Shown piece by piece: positions 9,011 through 18,408 of a stretch of DNA of 64,000 bases. Position numbers and translations under genes: made by a program. Location of the stretch: the NCBI RefSeq assembly GCF_024506435.1, contig NZ_JANIET010000001.1:434001-498000 (forward strand), in the 5' to 3' direction. Below the pieces are notes generated by a model that saw nothing but the letters and a program-made list of their open reading frames with translations, made no database searches and was not told where the DNA came from. This stretch comes from Pantoea trifolii. Lineage in GTDB: Bacteria > Pseudomonadota > Gammaproteobacteria > Enterobacterales > Enterobacteriaceae. Each line of letters starts with the position of its first letter. Position 1 is the stretch's first letter.

Positions 9011-9308
9011 ACTATTTTTTAGTACTCATCATTTCATTAATGAATGATCCTGTTTCATGGTCATTTCTAAATTCTGTATTGTTTAACCTCCCGCAAAACA
9101 CATTTCTAAATATTATTTAATTTCTCATTGGTAAATGAATAAAAATTATCGCTTAATTGTCGAAAGACTTGTCTTGTGTATAATTTTTGTTGAGTTTTTT
9201 TATTGCTTTCAAGACCTTTCTGTTTTAATACCGAATGTTAATTATTTAAAAATCCTTTTGCTATTGCTGTTTTTCATATTTTCAACGCTTTAATTAAAAG
9301 GAATTTTT
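9011..9308. other. AT-rich gap before the Ig-repeat gene
   Basis: About 300 bases of clearly AT-rich sequence with no convincing gene. It probably contains the promoter of the downstream Ig-repeat gene, but there are too many AT hexamers to choose one. AAAAGGAA just before 9309 is the ribosome-binding site of that gene. Confidence 0.6.
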
Positions 9309-12164
9309 ATGTCAACTGCCTATGATCCTATGTTGCCTGGTTTTGAAAACTGGGTTAATACGCCCTATCAATACTGGAAATCTAATGCTCCCGATGCTAA
9401 GGATGGCATCGTCGAGCTCGTTATTAATGGGAAAAAATTCACTTCAAAAATAGACGCTAATGGCGATTGGGAATTTCAGTTGCCACTGCAATTAGCTGAA
9501 GGTGGCCATAATCTTTCCATTCGCTATGTTGATCTCGCCGGGAACTATGGCGATGTTTATCAGACACGCATTAATGTCGATCTTAGCGCACCGGATAAGC
9601 CGGGTATTACGCGCATTATGGATGATGTTGGGAGCGTTAAGGGGCCCGTAGGAGACAAGGGATTTACTGATGACCGTAAACCGACGATTTCTGGCTATGC
9701 CGAGCCAGACAGTATTGTTCGTGTGTACAGCAATGGCTTCCTGTTGGGTAGTGTACAGGCGGCGAAAAATGGCCAGTGGACAATGGAACCTAAATTGCGT
9801 GATGGCGAACAACGCATCTACGTCACCGCTACCGATCGTTTTGGCCAGGTCAGTGAAGATTCTGATGTCTTCACGCTGTTTGTAAATGTACCCACCATCA
9901 ATAAACCTCAATTGCTGGAGGTGTATGACAATTACGGCCTGGAAACCGGTGTCATCAAACATGGTGAGAGCACGGATGATCTTCGTCCATCATTGCGAGG
10001 TAATGCGCCAGTTGGCGCCGAATCCGTTCATATTTATGTCAAAGGAAAACGCGTTGGTATTGCTCCGGTTGAGAATGGAAAGTGGGCTTGGGAAGCAAGC
10101 TCAGATGTACTGCACTATGGCAAAAACAGCATTACTCTGCGTTCGCAGAATAGTCGAGGTGAATTAAGCCAGCCAACCGCAGCGTTTGACGTGATTGCAG
10201 TTGCCCCCACTACGGTGAAGATTGAGTATGCATGGGATAATTTTGGTGATGCACAGGGTAAACTCGCTTCTGGTGCTGATACCGATGATTTAACCCCAGC
10301 CTTTAGTGGCAGTGCTGAAGCTCACAGTATTGTCTACCTTCATGCGCGTCATCAGAATGGCAGTTGGTCCCTCAAAGGCAGTGCCGTAGCCGATGCAAAC
10401 GGATTCTGGAATATTGAAGTAGCCAAACTGACTAACGGCAATGGCGTCTATGATTTTCAGGCATCCAACTCAACAAGTTATAACGGTAAGAGTGGCGAAT
10501 TCTCTCTCCAGATCAATACATATGTGCAACCCGTCATTGAATCTGCCTACGACAACAATGGTCTGAAACAGGGCACCATCCAGAATGGTGGCCGAACCGA
10601 CGACCTGACGCCAACCCTGAAAGGGCATGCCTCTGCGGGCGCGATTGTCTACATTCATGTGAAGTATGAAAGCGGCGCATGGTGGGTAAGCGGCAGTACG
10701 AAAGCGGATGCCAAAGGTGAATGGTCATATGATATGCCGCAGTTGCCTTACCACAGCAACTACGATTTCCAGGCATCCGGCAGCACGGTACGCGATCCAA
10801 AAGCGTCGACTTTCACGCTGTATGCGGGTCCAGACGCGCAGATTGCGCCGGTCATTGATTACCTCATCGACAACAACGGGCTGAAACAGGGCACTATCCA
10901 GAATGGTGGTCGAACCGACGACCTGACGCCAACCCTGAAAGGGCATGCCTCTGCGGGCGCGATTGTCTACATTCATGTGAAGTATGAAAGCGGCGCATGG
11001 TGGGTAAGCGGCAGTACGAAAGCGGATGCCAAAGGTGAATGGTCATATGATATGCCGCAGTTGCCTTACCACAGCAACTACGATTTCCAGGCATCCGGCA
11101 GCACGGTACGCGATCCAAAAGCGTCGACTTTCACGCTGTATGCGGGTCCAGACGCGCAGATTGCGCCGGTCATTGATACCGCATATGACAACAATGGTAA
11201 GCTTCAGGGCACCATCCAGAATGGTGGCCGAACCGACGACCTGACGCCAACCCTGAAAGGGCATGCCTCTGCTGGCGCGATTGTGTACGTTCATACTAAG
11301 CATGAAAACGGCAAATGGTGGATAAGTGGCAGCACGAACGCCAACGCCAAAGGAGAGTGGGCATATGATATGCCGCAGTTGACTACCTACGGCACCTACA
11401 CATTCCAGGTATCCGGCAGTGCGGTACGTGATCCAAGCTCCGCCTTTCTCTCGCTGTATGCAGCGCCTGACAGCAGGATTGTCCCGGTCATTGTTACCGC
11501 CCATGACAACAATGGTCTGCTCCAGGGCAATATTGTGAATGGTGGCCGTACTGATGATCTGACGCCAACCCTGAAAGGCTATACATCGGCTAATAGCACC
11601 GTCTACATTCATGCCAGACATGACAACGGCAAATGGTGGGTCAGTGGCAGTACCAAAGCTAACGCCAATGGCGAATGGACATTTACTACACCGCAGCTCA
11701 CCTCCTACGGCACGCACGATTTCCAGGTATCCGGTAGCACGGTACGTGATCCTAACGCGGCTATGTTCACCTTTGACGCTAAACCCGATAGCTTTGCATC
11801 CAAAATGAATGAAATTTCATCCGATTACTTAGCTGACTTAATCGCAGCCAGCAACCAAAAATCGGTAGTGAATATGGTCAAAATCAGCTCTGGGAATACG
11901 CTCAACATTAATGTCAGTGACATCCTAAGTGCGGGTAGCAAAGATCTCTTTATTCAGGATGGAAAAACGCAATTGGTGGTGAAAGGAAACAAAAATGATG
12001 TCATTAAGCTAGATGACTTATTAGGCAATGGCATTGATGAAGGTGATTGGCATCGCCAAAAGGGTAAGGTGTCAGTGGCTGGTTTGAAATATCAGGTATA
12101 CAGCCACGACGGTTTGGATGTGGAATTGCTGGTACAACAGGGCGTGAAAATCGATCTGATTTAA
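9309..12164 (+). CDS. Large Ig-like repeat protein with type I secretion-like C-terminus
   Basis: A 951-residue protein without a signal peptide or membrane segment. It is built of about eight bacterial Ig-like modules (the GDWEFQLP / GQWTMEP / GEWSYDMP strand recurs). The last five modules are in exact 318-bp (106-residue) register from 10215 to about 11804. The C-terminus (about 855-951: KDLFIQDGKTQLVVKG, VSVAGLKYQVYSHDG, ELLVQQGV) resembles the end of BapA-like adhesins exported by type I systems. AAAAGGAA precedes the ATG. No ABC exporter, membrane fusion protein or TolC homologue lies nearby. Base composition is lower in GC than its neighbours. A surface adhesin is the best guess; function is not shown. 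Confidence 0.75.
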   Translation: MSTAYDPMLPGFENWVNTPYQYWKSNAPDAKDGIVELVINGKKFTSKIDANGDWEFQLPLQLAEGGHNLSIRYVDLAGNYGDVYQTRINVDLSAPDKPGITRIMDDVGSVKGPVGDKGFTDDRKPTISGYAEPDSIVRVYSNGFLLGSVQAAKNGQWTMEPKLRDGEQRIYVTATDRFGQVSEDSDVFTLFVNVPTINKPQLLEVYDNYGLETGVIKHGESTDDLRPSLRGNAPVGAESVHIYVKGKRVGIAPVENGKWAWEASSDVLHYGKNSITLRSQNSRGELSQPTAAFDVIAVAPTTVKIEYAWDNFGDAQGKLASGADTDDLTPAFSGSAEAHSIVYLHARHQNGSWSLKGSAVADANGFWNIEVAKLTNGNGVYDFQASNSTSYNGKSGEFSLQINTYVQPVIESAYDNNGLKQGTIQNGGRTDDLTPTLKGHASAGAIVYIHVKYESGAWWVSGSTKADAKGEWSYDMPQLPYHSNYDFQASGSTVRDPKASTFTLYAGPDAQIAPVIDYLIDNNGLKQGTIQNGGRTDDLTPTLKGHASAGAIVYIHVKYESGAWWVSGSTKADAKGEWSYDMPQLPYHSNYDFQASGSTVRDPKASTFTLYAGPDAQIAPVIDTAYDNNGKLQGTIQNGGRTDDLTPTLKGHASAGAIVYVHTKHENGKWWISGSTNANAKGEWAYDMPQLTTYGTYTFQVSGSAVRDPSSAFLSLYAAPDSRIVPVIVTAHDNNGLLQGNIVNGGRTDDLTPTLKGYTSANSTVYIHARHDNGKWWVSGSTKANANGEWTFTTPQLTSYGTHDFQVSGSTVRDPNAAMFTFDAKPDSFASKMNEISSDYLADLIAASNQKSVVNMVKISSGNTLNINVSDILSAGSKDLFIQDGKTQLVVKGNKNDVIKLDDLLGNGIDEGDWHRQKGKVSVAGLKYQVYSHDGLDVELLVQQGVKIDLI
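10215..11804 (+). repeat. Five in-register 318-bp tandem repeats
   Basis: Repeat boundaries, set at the GTCATTGA or equivalent, fall at 10215, 10533, 10851, 11169 and 11487, each exactly 318 bases apart. The units starting 10533 and 10851 share an identical block (10593-10859 equals 10911-11177, 267 bp). The first, fourth and fifth units are diverged. This is an amplified Ig-like module of the adhesin-like gene. Confidence 0.93.
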
Positions 12165-12176
12165 CCACTTCTCATC

Positions 12177-12206
12177 ATGGCGGCCAAGTTGGCCGCCATT
12201 TTCTTT
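12177..12206 (+). terminator. Terminator after the Ig-repeat gene
   Basis: ATGGCGGCC-AAGTT-GGCCGCCAT followed by TTTCTTT. A 9-bp perfect stem with a U-tract 12 bases after the stop, between convergent genes. Confidence 0.88.
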
Positions 12207-12214
12207 AATACTCT

Positions 12215-13642
12215 TCAAATATTCTCCAAATCCATACCACGGGTTTTCGGCCCATAAATGCCCACCGAAAGCATCACCATCAACATACTCAGCACGATAA
12301 AGGCGATCACGCCCTGGCTGCCGGCATACTGCAAAATAATGCCAATCAAAATACTGCTGAACACCGTCGACAGGCGGCTAAACGAGTAGCAGAAACCCAC
12401 CGCGCGGGCGCGAATGTGCGTCGGGAAAATCTCGGTCTGATAAGCGTGATAGCTATAGGTCAGCCACGCGTTGCTGTAGGTGATCAGGAAGCCGCAGATG
12501 ATCATCAGCACCGGATTGGTCATAAACGCAAACAGCGTGCCGAACACCACCGTCATCAGCGATGAAAACACGATCTGCCATTTGTTCTCGAGCTTGTCGG
12601 CGTAGCGACTGCAAATCAGCGAGCCGAGCGGGTAGGCCAGCGTAATGAAAAACGCATACAGCAGGCTATGCGTGACGGTCGCGCCTTTGCCCGACAGCAG
12701 CGCGGGCAGCCAGTTGCCGAAGCCAAAAAAGCCAATCGCCTGAAAGAAGTTCATCACCACCAGCATCAGCGTGCGCTTGCGATAGGCGGGTGCCCAAATC
12801 TCACTGAAACGCCCTTGCTTAGGTTGCTCAGGTGCGAACTGTCCCCCATCCCGGCCTTCCCCCACCAGTGGGGGAAGGGGAGAAGAAATACCACAGCGCT
12901 TTTCCATCGCGCTCAAAACCTGATGCGCTTCCTGATGCCGTCCTTGTTGTGCCAGCCAGCGCGCGGATTCCGGCAGATTTTTACGAATCAGCCAGATCAC
13001 CAGCGAGCAGACCGCACCGGCAATCACCACCCAGCGCCAGCCTTCAAGGCTGAGAATGGTTTGCGGCACCAGCCACCACGACATCAGCGCCACCGCCGGT
13101 ACCGACAGGAACTGGATAAAGAAGGAGAAGGCGAACGCGCGGCTGCGCAGATGCGCCGGTACCCATTCGGAAAGATAGGTATCGATGGTCACCAGCTCGA
13201 CGCCAAGGCCAATGCCGACCAGGAAGCGGAACAGGATGATCATCTCCGCGCTTTGCTGGAACGCCATCAGCAGCGAAAACGCGCCGTACCACGCCAGCGC
13301 GCACATAAAGGTCAGGCGGCGGCCAAAACGGTCGGCGTAGGGCGCAAGCAAACTCGCGCCGACAAACAGGCCAAGGAAAGTCGCGGAGGCAAATGCCGCC
13401 TGATCGGCGACGCCGAACACGCCGGCAGAACCGGTATGAAACACGCCCGCCGCCACCAGGCCGGAGCTGATGTAGCCGGTTTCAAACAGATCGTAGAGCT
13501 CAAAGAAGCCGCCCAGCGCCAGTAGCGTGATAAAGCGCCACAGACCGGCAGAAGAGGGCAGCGCATCAATGCGCCCGGCTAAGGTGCGGCGATCCGCACT
13601 GATGTGGTCGTTCGCCATCCCTGTCGACGTGATTGTTGTCAT
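12215..13642 (-). CDS. MFS metabolite:H+ symporter carrying a repeat-derived insert
   Basis: A 475-residue twelve-helix major facilitator of the sugar/aromatic-acid symporter group (PF07690/PF00083 type). It shows the loop 2-3 motif ADRFGRRL and a YAPYADRFGRR-like context, and LSEWVPAHLRSRAF in helix 4-5, as in E. coli YdjK/YaaU relatives. The substrate cannot be told. The central cytoplasmic loop has the odd stretch SSPLPPLVGEGRDGGQ near residues 250-266, encoded by a copy of the GGGGAAGG...CCTTCCCC palindromic repeat in frame. It is convergent with the Ig-repeat gene and is transcribed alone or after abgT, 190 bases upstream. Confidence 0.82.
   Translation of the reverse strand: MTTITSTGMANDHISADRRTLAGRIDALPSSAGLWRFITLLALGGFFELYDLFETGYISSGLVAAGVFHTGSAGVFGVADQAAFASATFLGLFVGASLLAPYADRFGRRLTFMCALAWYGAFSLLMAFQQSAEMIILFRFLVGIGLGVELVTIDTYLSEWVPAHLRSRAFAFSFFIQFLSVPAVALMSWWLVPQTILSLEGWRWVVIAGAVCSLVIWLIRKNLPESARWLAQQGRHQEAHQVLSAMEKRCGISSPLPPLVGEGRDGGQFAPEQPKQGRFSEIWAPAYRKRTLMLVVMNFFQAIGFFGFGNWLPALLSGKGATVTHSLLYAFFITLAYPLGSLICSRYADKLENKWQIVFSSLMTVVFGTLFAFMTNPVLMIICGFLITYSNAWLTYSYHAYQTEIFPTHIRARAVGFCYSFSRLSTVFSSILIGIILQYAGSQGVIAFIVLSMLMVMLSVGIYGPKTRGMDLENI
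12855..12878. repeat. Palindromic repeat fragment inside the MFS coding sequence
   Basis: CCTTCCCCCA-CCAG-TGGGGGAAGG: a perfect 10-bp stem, flanked by CCCCATCCCGG, in the style of the long intergenic palindromic elements of this genome. It encodes Pro- and Gly-rich residues in the MFS central loop without breaking the frame. Confidence 0.8.
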
Positions 13643-13832
13643 TGTTGTGTAAACCTCGGTGTTTGCAGAACCCGCTGACGGCTGAGATGGGTTTTAAAAA
13701 TAATTAACCGTTAGCAAGCGAAGGAATAGCAGGATAATAAATTCGCTGAGCGTTGCCGAGAGGCGGGACGGTGACATTTTGGCAACATACGTTGCAGTTC
13801 ACAGAAAAGGAGTCGCCATCCGTGGCGCAGGC

Positions 13833-15353
13833 TTAGTGCAGGCTCGGATAGACGCCCGGACCGATCGGTAAACCGAGCGCATACCACGCCAGCAGCAGCA
13901 CAATCCAGGTGGTGAAGAACACCAGCGGATAGGGGAAGATCAGCACGTAATAGGTGCCCAGCTGTGCATCTTTTTGATAGCGCTGCAGAAAGCCGAGGAA
14001 CAGCGGCAGGAACGGCGACATCGGTGCCAGCGGCAACACCGCAGAATCGGCGATGCGGAAAATCATCTGCGCAAACGCCGGATGGAAGCCCAGCAGCATA
14101 AACATCGGCACAAATACCGGTGCCAGAATCGACCAGATGGCTGAGCCGCTGGCGATAAACATGCACAGGAACGCCGAGAGGAACATCAAGCCCATAAACG
14201 CCGGTGCACCGCTAATGCCCGCGCTTTCCAGCACATCGGTCAGGCCGATAGCCATGAACTTGCCCATGTTGCTCCAGTTGAAGAAGGCAACAAACTGCGA
14301 CAGCGGAAACACCATCACAATAAAGCCCGCCATGCTCTTCATCGGATCCACCAGCAGCTGCGGGATATCATCCGCGTGGCGAATCTGCTTTGTCACCGCG
14401 CCATAGGCAATCGCTACCACAAAGAAGAACAGGATGATGATCGGCACAATGCCCTGAATAAACGGCGACGGAATGATACCGCCGGTTTTCGGATTGCGCA
14501 GCGGCGCGTGTTCCGGCACCACCAGCAGCGCCATCAGCGCGATAAACACCAGCGCGGCGATACCGGCAGCTTTCAGGCCGCGATTCTCCAGCGCAGTGAG
14601 CGGCGGCAGGCGATCGTTGTTGCCGCCGTTCCACGCGGGCAGGCGCGGCTCGACAAACTTGTCGGTCAGTAGCGCACCGGCGATGGTCAGCACAATCACC
14701 GAGCTGGCCATAAAGTACCAGTTGTCGATCACGCTAACGTGGACGGTATCGCTCACCGCTTTGGCGGCTTCGCTACTGATGCCGGACAGCAGCACATCGG
14801 TGGTGACAATCAGCAGGTTGGCGGTAAAACCGGACGCCACGCCGGCAATCGCCGCCATCAATCCCGCCACCGGATGGCGTCCCACCGCGAGGAAGATCAG
14901 CGCGCCGAGCGGCGGCATCACCACCAGCGCGGCATCGGACGAAATGTGGCTGAAGAAGGCGATAAACAGCACCATGTAGCTGGCGTAGCGACGACTCACA
15001 CGCGACGCCATTTTTACCATCAGTGATTGCAGCAGGCCGACTTTTTCCGCCAGGCCCGCACCAATCACCAGCGCCAGAATCGATCCCAACGGCGTAAAGC
15101 CGCTGAAGTTTTTGATGATGTTGGGCAGGATCCACTGAATCCCGGCGACGCTTAGCAGGTTGTTTACCCGCACCAGTTCGCCGTTGGCCGGATTTTTCAC
15201 CGCCACGTCGAGGCTGCTGAGTATGGCGGTGGCCACCATCAGCACCACGATCAAATAGACGAACAGTAAGAATGGATTCGGCACTTTGTTGCCGACGCGT
15301 TCAATCCAGCTAAACAGCTTTCCGGGGCTGCGGTTCTCCGTGGTCACTTCCAT
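13833..15353 (-). CDS. abgT: p-Aminobenzoyl-glutamate transporter AbgT
   Basis: A 506-residue inner-membrane protein of the AbgT family (E. coli AbgT is 508 to 510) with many hydrophobic segments. It carries family signatures such as FAFFSHISSDAALVVMPPLGALIF-like sequence near 135-160 and FIASGSAIWSILAPVFVPMF near 400. It takes up the folate breakdown product p-aminobenzoyl-glutamate. GAGGACC lies before the ATG. The gene order abgR / abgA-abgB-abgT matches E. coli, but here 189 bases of palindromic repeats separate abgB from abgT. Some AbgT proteins also export sulfonamides. Confidence 0.92.
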   Translation of the reverse strand: MEVTTENRSPGKLFSWIERVGNKVPNPFLLFVYLIVVLMVATAILSSLDVAVKNPANGELVRVNNLLSVAGIQWILPNIIKNFSGFTPLGSILALVIGAGLAEKVGLLQSLMVKMASRVSRRYASYMVLFIAFFSHISSDAALVVMPPLGALIFLAVGRHPVAGLMAAIAGVASGFTANLLIVTTDVLLSGISSEAAKAVSDTVHVSVIDNWYFMASSVIVLTIAGALLTDKFVEPRLPAWNGGNNDRLPPLTALENRGLKAAGIAALVFIALMALLVVPEHAPLRNPKTGGIIPSPFIQGIVPIIILFFFVVAIAYGAVTKQIRHADDIPQLLVDPMKSMAGFIVMVFPLSQFVAFFNWSNMGKFMAIGLTDVLESAGISGAPAFMGLMFLSAFLCMFIASGSAIWSILAPVFVPMFMLLGFHPAFAQMIFRIADSAVLPLAPMSPFLPLFLGFLQRYQKDAQLGTYYVLIFPYPLVFFTTWIVLLLAWYALGLPIGPGVYPSLH

Positions 15354-15431
15354 TGCAGGTCCTCATCTCGTCTTGTTATGTTTGCATGCCCGTTGGGGGC
15401 TATATTTTTGTATTTTTTTTGGTATTTCAGT

Positions 15432-15524
15432 GGTCGCCATGAATGGCGATATGTTTCGTGCGTTCATGGTGATGGTCGCCATGAATGGCGACCCTACGTC
15501 GTAGGGTGCGCATTTATGCGCACC
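15432..15524. repeat. Cluster of three short palindromes between abgB and abgT
   Basis: Holds GGTCGCCA-TGAA-TGGCGAT (15432-15450, decayed), GGTCGCCA-TGAA-TGGCGACC (15474-15493) and GGTGCGCA-TTTA-TGCGCACC (15505-15524). The two palindrome types are joined by CTACGTCGTAG. The segment between the first two (CGTGCGTTCATGGTGATGG) is the reverse complement of linkers near 31080 and 36085. Confidence 0.9.
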
Positions 15525-15542
15525 GTGTTACGAATCGCACGA

Positions 15543-16985
15543 TTACTTCAACTTCGACGGTGTGACATCCGCTGGAATCGGGCAGACGTAAGGCTGCTCG
15601 CGGCGCACGCGCTGGAACTCATCGCGGCAGCGCGCCAGCGCCTCGTCATCCTGCAACAAGGTCAGCGCGGTGGCGGCCATCACTTTGGCGGCCAGACACA
15701 TGCCTTTGTGCGCAATGGACGTGCGGCCCTGCGCCACCAGCTGCCAGGTGTGCAGCGGCGTGCCGAAGGCGAAGCAGGGCGCAAAACACTGCGCGGTGGG
15801 CGTCACCCAACTCACATCGCCGACGTCGGTTGAACCGTAAAGGATCTCGCGCGTCACCGCATAAGGCGCCACTTCATCCATCAAAATCTTGTCGCCGAGC
15901 GCTTCACTCCAGGCAACGCCCGCTTCACCGCCGGTGCGCGCTGCATTGAGACGCGCGTTGCGCAGATTGTCTTTGCTTAGCGTGGATCGCATCTCGGCGG
16001 CAAACGCCTGTTCCGCTTCACTGTAATCAGGCAAACCAAACTGATGCAAATAGCGCTCCATCACGCTTTCCAACGCGCGATTCGGCACGTAATTGGAGCA
16101 GGCTTTATCAAAGCGCACCGTCATCTGCGTGTCTGTCATCAGGGCCGCGCCTTTAGCGATGTTGATGACGCGCTGATAGATATCCTGCGCCTGATCGAGC
16201 TGCGGCGCGCGAATCAGATACAGCACTTCGGCGTCGGCTTGCACCACATTGGGGGAGACGCCGCCGGCATTGGTCACTGCGTAGTGCAGACGCGCTTCCT
16301 GCACGATGTGCTCGCGCAGGAAGTTGGCGCCGGTGTTCATCAGCGTCACCGCATCCAGCGCGCTGCGTCCTAAGTGCGGTGAGTTGGCCGCGTGCGCCGC
16401 CACGCCTTTGAAGCGGAAGGCGGCCTGAATATTGGCCAGCGTGCTGAGGTTGAACATGCCGCTGAAACCTTCGGGATGCCAGGTCACGGCCGCATCAACA
16501 TCGTCGAACAAGCCTTCGCGCACCATAAAGGTTTTGCCGGAACCGCCTTCTTCACCCGGACAGCCGTAGAAGCGCAGCGTGCCGCGCTGGCCGTGCTCGG
16601 CCCACCAGGCTTTGATGGCGAAAGCGGCAGCCAAACCGGCGGTGCCGAGCAGATTGTGGCCGCAGCCGTGGCCGTTGCCGTTTTCCACCAGCGGCTGCGG
16701 CATGGCGCAACCTGATTGCTGACTCAAACCCGCCAGCGCATCGAACTCGCCGAGAATGGCGATCACCGGTTTGCCGCTGCCAATGCTGGCGATAAACGCG
16801 GTGTCGATGTTGCCGACGCCGCGCTTAACGCGAAATCCTTCCTGCTCCAGCGCATCGGCCAGCAACGCGGAAGACTTTGTCTCTTCAAAGCGGGTTTCCG
16901 GTACGTCCCAGATGGCATCGCTGAGGGCGGTAAAACGCGGCTGGTTTTGGTTGATGTAGTGATCGATAAATTCGCTGTGGCTCAT
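15543..16985 (-). CDS. abgB: p-Aminobenzoyl-glutamate hydrolase subunit B
   Basis: A 480-residue M20 family metal-dependent amidohydrolase; E. coli AbgB is 481. With AbgA it forms the hydrolase that splits p-aminobenzoyl-glutamate into p-aminobenzoate and glutamate. Metal-binding [17 protein letters not shown] sequence is near residue 95-107, [12 protein letters not shown] near 145, and [18 protein letters not shown] near the C-terminus. The ATG at 16985 overlaps the abgA stop (ATGA) and has GGAGG 6 bases upstream, so translation is coupled; the longer open frame is rejected. Confidence 0.94.
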   Translation of the reverse strand: MSHSEFIDHYINQNQPRFTALSDAIWDVPETRFEETKSSALLADALEQEGFRVKRGVGNIDTAFIASIGSGKPVIAILGEFDALAGLSQQSGCAMPQPLVENGNGHGCGHNLLGTAGLAAAFAIKAWWAEHGQRGTLRFYGCPGEEGGSGKTFMVREGLFDDVDAAVTWHPEGFSGMFNLSTLANIQAAFRFKGVAAHAANSPHLGRSALDAVTLMNTGANFLREHIVQEARLHYAVTNAGGVSPNVVQADAEVLYLIRAPQLDQAQDIYQRVINIAKGAALMTDTQMTVRFDKACSNYVPNRALESVMERYLHQFGLPDYSEAEQAFAAEMRSTLSKDNLRNARLNAARTGGEAGVAWSEALGDKILMDEVAPYAVTREILYGSTDVGDVSWVTPTAQCFAPCFAFGTPLHTWQLVAQGRTSIAHKGMCLAAKVMAATALTLLQDDEALARCRDEFQRVRREQPYVCPIPADVTPSKLK

Positions 16986-18295
16986 CGCTGGCCTCCAAAC
17001 TGCGCTTGATTGAGGGCCAGCGTCGCCAGCGTCTGTACGGCGGTCGCCATGATCGCTTCGTCGAAATCGAACTTCGCGTTGTGATGGCCTGCCGCCAGAT
17101 CGCAACCGAAAATCACGTAGGAGGATTGGCCGCCGCGCTGCTGCACGCGCTCCAGCATGTAAGTGGCATCTTCCGAGCCCGCCGCCTGCTGTTTCGTATC
17201 GACCACTGAGGTAAAAATGCCCAGCGTTTCGGCCTGCTGGTGGATGAACGCCACCCACGGCGGGCTCGGCGTGCAGCTGCGCGCGCCGCCCATCAGCTTG
17301 ACCTCATATTCGACGCCGTACATCGCCGCCGCACCGGCAATCACGCGCAGCGCCTGCTGATAGATATCGTCGTTAACCTGATTGCTGACGCCGCGCGTTT
17401 CCACCTTCATCAGCGCGCAGTCGGGCACCACGTTGCGTCCGGTTCCGGCTTGCAATACGCCGACGTTAACGCGCGCCACGCCGCCGCTGTGCTGCGGCAG
17501 ATTGTGCAGCGCCAGCGTAGCCTGCGCCGCGGCCAGCAGGGCGTTGCGACCCTCTTCCGGTTTGCCACCGGCGTGCGCGCCGACGCCGGTAAAATTGACG
17601 TCGAGTTTGGTGGTGGCGAGGAAGCTGTCGCTGCCACAGACGATTTCTCCAGCGGGCACGCCAGTACCAAGATGGATGGCGGTGAACAGATCGACATCAT
17701 CCACCACACCGGCCGCGACCATCGCTTTCGCCCCGCGCACGCCTTCTTCGGCGGGCTGGAAAATGAGTTTGATGGTGCCGCTCAGCTGCGCTTTCATCTC
17801 CATCAACACGCCCGCCAGCGCCAGGCCGATGGTGGTGTGGCCGTCGTGGCCGCAGGCGTGCATCATGCCGGGATTGCAGGAGGCAAAGCCTTCGCGCGTT
17901 GGCAGATGATCGGCGGCGCGGCTTTCGTTCTGATCGAGCGCATCCATATCCACGCGGAAACCCATTACCGGGCCAGGACGACCGGTTTCCAGCGTGGCGA
18001 CCACGCCACAAAATCCGCCGGAGAAGTGCTTAATCCACTGCGGCAGCGCGCCTTGCTCCAGCGCGCGCGCTTCCTGCTGCACCAGCACCTCAGCAGAGGG
18101 CAATCCCATGCGCGAGTCGGCATCGATCACCTCGCGGCCCAGCTTGAGTTGATAACCAAGACGATGCAGCTCTTCAGCCACCAACGTGGCGGTGCGGAAC
18201 TCCAGCCAGCCCGATTCGGCAAAGTGGTGCAGATCGCGTCGCCAGGCCTGCATCTGCGGGATGCGCGCGTTGACGAGGTCAGAAAGGGTTTTCAT
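16982..18295 (-). CDS. abgA: p-Aminobenzoyl-glutamate hydrolase subunit A
   Basis: A 437-residue M20 peptidase family protein; E. coli AbgA is 436. The metal-binding motifs [10 protein letters not shown] (near 143-152) and [10 protein letters not shown] (near 180) and the C-terminal [13 protein letters not shown] are intact. The ATG at 18295 is preferred to the one at 18301 because AAGGA lies 8 bases before it and only 1-2 bases before the other. First gene of the abgAB pair, divergent from abgR, cytoplasmic. Confidence 0.94.
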   Translation of the reverse strand: MKTLSDLVNARIPQMQAWRRDLHHFAESGWLEFRTATLVAEELHRLGYQLKLGREVIDADSRMGLPSAEVLVQQEARALEQGALPQWIKHFSGGFCGVVATLETGRPGPVMGFRVDMDALDQNESRAADHLPTREGFASCNPGMMHACGHDGHTTIGLALAGVLMEMKAQLSGTIKLIFQPAEEGVRGAKAMVAAGVVDDVDLFTAIHLGTGVPAGEIVCGSDSFLATTKLDVNFTGVGAHAGGKPEEGRNALLAAAQATLALHNLPQHSGGVARVNVGVLQAGTGRNVVPDCALMKVETRGVSNQVNDDIYQQALRVIAGAAAMYGVEYEVKLMGGARSCTPSPPWVAFIHQQAETLGIFTSVVDTKQQAAGSEDATYMLERVQQRGGQSSYVIFGCDLAAGHHNAKFDFDEAIMATAVQTLATLALNQAQFGGQR

Positions 18296-18408
18296 CGGCA
18301 TTTCCTTTGTGTTGGTTTTTTATGCATTCATCCGAATCTACACATTGGTTTTGCCGCGCATAAGATGCGAATATCTTGCTACTGATAAACAACGGTTATC
18401 ATCAAACC
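18296..18408. promoter_or_regulatory. abgA / abgR divergent control region with LysR-type box
   Basis: The 113-base gap contains AAGAT-GCGAAT-ATCTT (18362-18377), an interrupted dyad of the T-N11-A kind used by LysR regulators. It is 31 bases before the abgR start. AbgR is the likely ligand; this is inferred from position. Confidence 0.45.

Noticed and set aside
10534..11118. Repeated minus-strand frames with identical N-termini in the Ig-repeat gene
   Set aside because: They simply reflect the 318-bp tandem repeat read backwards.
12668..13525. 285-codon plus-strand frame across the MFS gene
   Set aside because: Antisense shadow, Arg/Gln/His-rich, overlapping a clear twelve-helix transporter.
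17240..18385. 381-codon plus-strand frame across abgA
   Set aside because: Antisense to the well-conserved abgA gene; no ribosome-binding site and a shadow-like composition.
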